6,535 nt of DNA. Origin: Gemmatimonadota bacterium (GTDB lineage Bacteria; Gemmatimonadota; Gemmatimonadetes; Gemmatimonadales; GWC2-71-9). Below are positions 4,228-6,535 of the stretch, piece by piece. The stretch lies in assembly GCA_003222235.1 (NCBI GenBank), contig QHVD01000091.1, positions 1 through 6,535 of the forward strand. The letters run 5' to 3'. The number at the start of each line of letters is the position of its first letter. Positions within the stretch are counted from its first letter, which is position 1. The notes below the pieces were generated by a model. That model worked only from the letters and a program-made list of their open reading frames with translations. It did not search any database and was not told the origin of the DNA. Position numbers and translations under genes: made by a program.

Positions 4228-6535
4228 ATGGCCGACTTCGAGCTCCCGCCCCAATACGCTCCCCGCGACGTCGAGCGCGGGCTCTACCGCCGCTGGGTCG
4301 ATCGGGGCGCGTTCGCGCCCAGCCCGGACCCGCGGCGCGAGCCGTACGTCATCGTCATCCCACCGCCCAACGTGACGGCGGTGCTGCACATGGGCCAGGG
4401 GCTCAACAACGTGACCCAGGACGTGCTCATCCGGTTCGAGCGCATGCGGGGCCGCGCTGCGCTGTGGCTCCCGGGGACCGACCACGCAGGCATCGCGACG
4501 CAGAACGTGGTGGAGCGGATCATCGCGAGCGAGGGCAAGAGCCGTTTCGACCTCGGCCGCGAGCGGTTCGTGGAGCGGGTGTGGGCCTTCGTTCGCGAGA
4601 CGGGGAACACCATCCTCGAGCAGCTCAAGGTGATCGGCTGCTCGTGCGATTGGAGCCGCACGCGGTTCACGCTCGATCCGGACTACTCGCGGGCCGTGCG
4701 CGAGGTGTTCGTGCGGTTGTGGGAGGAGGGGCTGATCTACCGGGGCCATCGGGTAATCCATTGGTGCTCCCGCTGCCTCAGCGCTCTGTCGGACGAGGAG
4801 GCGGAGGCCGGGGAGCCCGAGACGGGCAAGCTGTTCTACATCCGCTATCCGGTGGAGAACGGACCTGCCCCTTATCTCACGGTCGCCACCACCCGGCCCG
4901 AAACGATGCTCGGCGACACAGCGGTGGCGGTGAACCCGAACGACGCGCGCCACCGGGCGTTCGTGGGGAAGACCGCGCGGCTGCCGATCACCGGCATCCC
5001 CATCCCGATCATCGCCGATGAGGCGGTGGACCCCCTGTTTGGGACCGGGTTCGTGAAGGTCACGCCCGCGCACGACGCCGCGGACTTCGAGATCGGCGTC
5101 CGCCACAAGCTCGACATGCCGCTGATCATGCGGGAAGATGGGACGATGGGAGACGAAGGCGGTCGGGCGGACGGGCGGACGGGCGGTCAGAGGGTGCCGA
5201 ACGAGCTCCTCGGCATAGACCGGTTCGAAGCCCGCGAGCGGATCGTGGCTATGCTGCGCGAGCAGGGGCTGCTCGAGAAGATCGAGCCGCACACCTACTC
5301 GCTGCGCCGCTGCTACCGCTGCGACACGATCGTCGAGCCCCGGCTCAGCGACCAGTGGTTCGTGAAGATGAAGCCTCTCGCCGAGCCTGCGCTCCGAGCC
5401 TACCACAAGGGGGAGATCCGCCTCGTCCCGGAGCGATGGGGCGCGACCTACGAGCACTGGTTGGAGAACATCCGCGATTGGAACATCTCACGGCAGCTGT
5501 GGTGGGGCCACCGGATCCCTGTGTTCACGTGCGCCGAGTGCGGCGAGCGGTGGGCCGACCGTCACGACCCCTTGAGTTGCCGGAGGTGCGGCGGAACGGT
5601 GGAGCAGGACCCGGACGTGCTCGACACCTGGTTCTCATCCTGGCTGTGGCCATTCGCGACCCTCGGCTGGCCGGACCAGACACCGGACCTGAGCCGCTTC
5701 TATCCCGGCCACACGCTCGTAACAGCGCCCGAGATCCTGTTCTTCTGGGTCGCCCGGATGATCATGGCCGGCTACCACTTCCTCGGGAAGCGCCCCTTTG
5801 CCACGGTCTACCTGCACGGCACGGTGCGCGACATGCAGCACCGTAAGATGTCGAAGTCGCTCGGCAACGGGATCGATCCGCTCGACGTCGTCCGGGTGTA
5901 CGGGGCCGACGCATTGCGCTGGACCGCGATCGCGGGGATTTCCCTCGGGTCGGACCTGATCCTCGACCCGAATGACCTCGACACCACCTTCGCGCCCGGC
6001 CGCAACTTCGCCAACAAGCTGTGGAACATCGGGCGATTCGTGCTCGCGCAGCTCCCGGAGTCGGTGCAGCCGATCGAGTCGATCGACGTGAAGGCGCTCC
6101 CCCTTGCCGATCGCTGGATCCTGTCGCGGCTCCAGGCCACGGTCGCCGAGGCGACCCGGTCTCTCGAGCAGTTCCGGCTGGATGAGGCGGCGAAACGCTG
6201 CTTCGAGTTCGCGTGGAAGGAGCTGGCCGACTGGTATGTCGAGGCGGTGAAGCCTCGCCTGGCGGCGGCAGCCGCTCAGGCCGTGCTCGCTTACTGCTTC
6301 GATACCGTGCTGCGACTGCTCCACCCGGTAGTCCCGTTCATCACTGAGGAGCTGTGGCAGAAGCTGCCGGGTCGGAAGCCGGACGAGCTGCTGATCCTGG
6401 CAGCATGGCCCCCCACCGAGCTCGAGCTCGCCGACGCGCAGGCCGACCAGGAGTTCCCCCTCGTCCAGGAGGCGATCTCGTCGATCCGGATGCTGCGCGC
6501 CGAGTATCGTGTGCCGCCGAAGGCGCGGCTGCGCG
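4228..6535 (+). CDS. valS: Valyl-tRNA synthetase (3' end cut by window)
   Basis: ValRS charges tRNA-Val and edits mischarged Thr. The open frame gives 769 residues to the window edge; the family is usually about 880-950, so the C-terminal coiled-coil arm is missing. In order: PPPNVTAVLHMGQ with the HIGH-type signature at 54-57, GTDHAGIATQ, an RVIHWCSRC segment, the CP1 editing domain (about 190-345) with TVATTRPETMLGDT from 218, a CxxC (RRCYRC) before EPRLSDQWFVKM, WNISRQLWWGHRIP, a zinc site with Cys435, Cys438, Cys451 and Cys454, DVLDTWFSS, KMSKS at 540-544, and the helical anticodon-binding domain from about 620. Two oddities: the last His of the signature is Gln57, and residues 310-321 are a Gly/Arg-rich insert encoded by an 8-bp tandem repeat. 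The ATG at 4228 is chosen because MADFELPPQYAP fits ValRS N-termini. Confidence 0.97.
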   Translation, partial: MADFELPPQYAPRDVERGLYRRWVDRGAFAPSPDPRREPYVIVIPPPNVTAVLHMGQGLNNVTQDVLIRFERMRGRAALWLPGTDHAGIATQNVVERIIASEGKSRFDLGRERFVERVWAFVRETGNTILEQLKVIGCSCDWSRTRFTLDPDYSRAVREVFVRLWEEGLIYRGHRVIHWCSRCLSALSDEEAEAGEPETGKLFYIRYPVENGPAPYLTVATTRPETMLGDTAVAVNPNDARHRAFVGKTARLPITGIPIPIIADEAVDPLFGTGFVKVTPAHDAADFEIGVRHKLDMPLIMREDGTMGDEGGRADGRTGGQRVPNELLGIDRFEARERIVAMLREQGLLEKIEPHTYSLRRCYRCDTIVEPRLSDQWFVKMKPLAEPALRAYHKGEIRLVPERWGATYEHWLENIRDWNISRQLWWGHRIPVFTCAECGERWADRHDPLSCRRCGGTVEQDPDVLDTWFSSWLWPFATLGWPDQTPDLSRFYPGHTLVTAPEILFFWVARMIMAGYHFLGKRPFATVYLHGTVRDMQHRKMSKSLGNGIDPLDVVRVYGADALRWTAIAGISLGSDLILDPNDLDTTFAPGRNFANKLWNIGRFVLAQLPESVQPIESIDVKALPLADRWILSRLQATVAEATRSLEQFRLDEAAKRCFEFAWKELADWYVEAVKPRLAAAAAQAVLAYCFDTVLRLLHPVVPFITEELWQKLPGRKPDELLILAAWPPTELELADAQADQEFPLVQEAISSIRMLRAEYRVPPKARLR
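5157..5188 (+). repeat. Four-copy 8-bp tandem repeat inside valS
   Basis: Four consecutive octamers AGGCGGTC, GGGCGGAC, GGGCGGAC, GGGCGGTC encode residues 310-321 (EGGRADGRTGGQ). They fall between the editing domain and the conserved LLGIDRFEARERI block, where most ValRS proteins I recall have a shorter linker. The unit is not a multiple of three, so gain or loss of one or two units would break valS. Confidence 0.85.

Noticed and set aside
4207..5457. Minus-strand open frame (416 codons) opposite valS
   Set aside because: It is antisense to the ValRS signature and editing domain and is a typical GC-rich shadow.

Overview
This window is GC-rich bacterial chromosome with five protein genes and unusually dense short repeats. 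Four genes read on the minus strand and one on the plus strand, diverging from a repeat-filled gap near 4100-4227. From right to left on the minus strand: a 56-residue one-helix membrane protein (3913-4083), threonyl-tRNA synthetase thrS (1916-3888), an acetyl-CoA acetyltransferase-type thiolase (564-1754) and the biotin transporter subunit bioY (1-564, cut by the window edge). On the plus strand, valyl-tRNA synthetase valS starts at 4228 and runs off the right edge. Third codon positions are strongly G/C. The style of the ValRS and ThrRS sequences suggests a soil or sediment lineage such as Gemmatimonadota. That is an impression from memory, not a search result.

The gene content is mostly core metabolism: two tRNA charging enzymes, a C4 acyl-CoA thiolase and biotin uptake. 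Thiolase and bioY overlap by one base (TGATG) and are very probably translated together. The small membrane gene ends 24 bases before thrS and probably shares its transcript. No mobile element, CRISPR array, rRNA or tRNA gene is visible.

The unusual content is in repeats and sequence lesions. (1) thrS is out of frame because an 11-bp segment is tandemly duplicated at 2372-2394. Removing one copy restores a normal 653-residue ThrRS exactly. (2) The gap between the divergent genes holds two 40-bp arms, each of four degenerate 10-bp units, in inverted orientation (4114-4153 and 4175-4214). Each arm lies over the expected -35 region of a candidate promoter whose -10 hexamer is only 6-8 bases from a start codon, so both divergent transcripts may be (nearly) leaderless. 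(3) valS carries a four-copy 8-bp tandem repeat inside its coding sequence (5157-5188) and has HMGQ where HMGH is usual for the class I signature. (4) The 161-bp thrS-thiolase gap holds three perfect hairpins, two with GNRA tetraloops on the transcribed strand, plus a 22-bp direct repeat.

I see no convincing new multi-gene system. The best leads are the inverted decamer array and the tandem duplication in an essential gene. The latter may be a real mutation, a strain variant or an assembly error.
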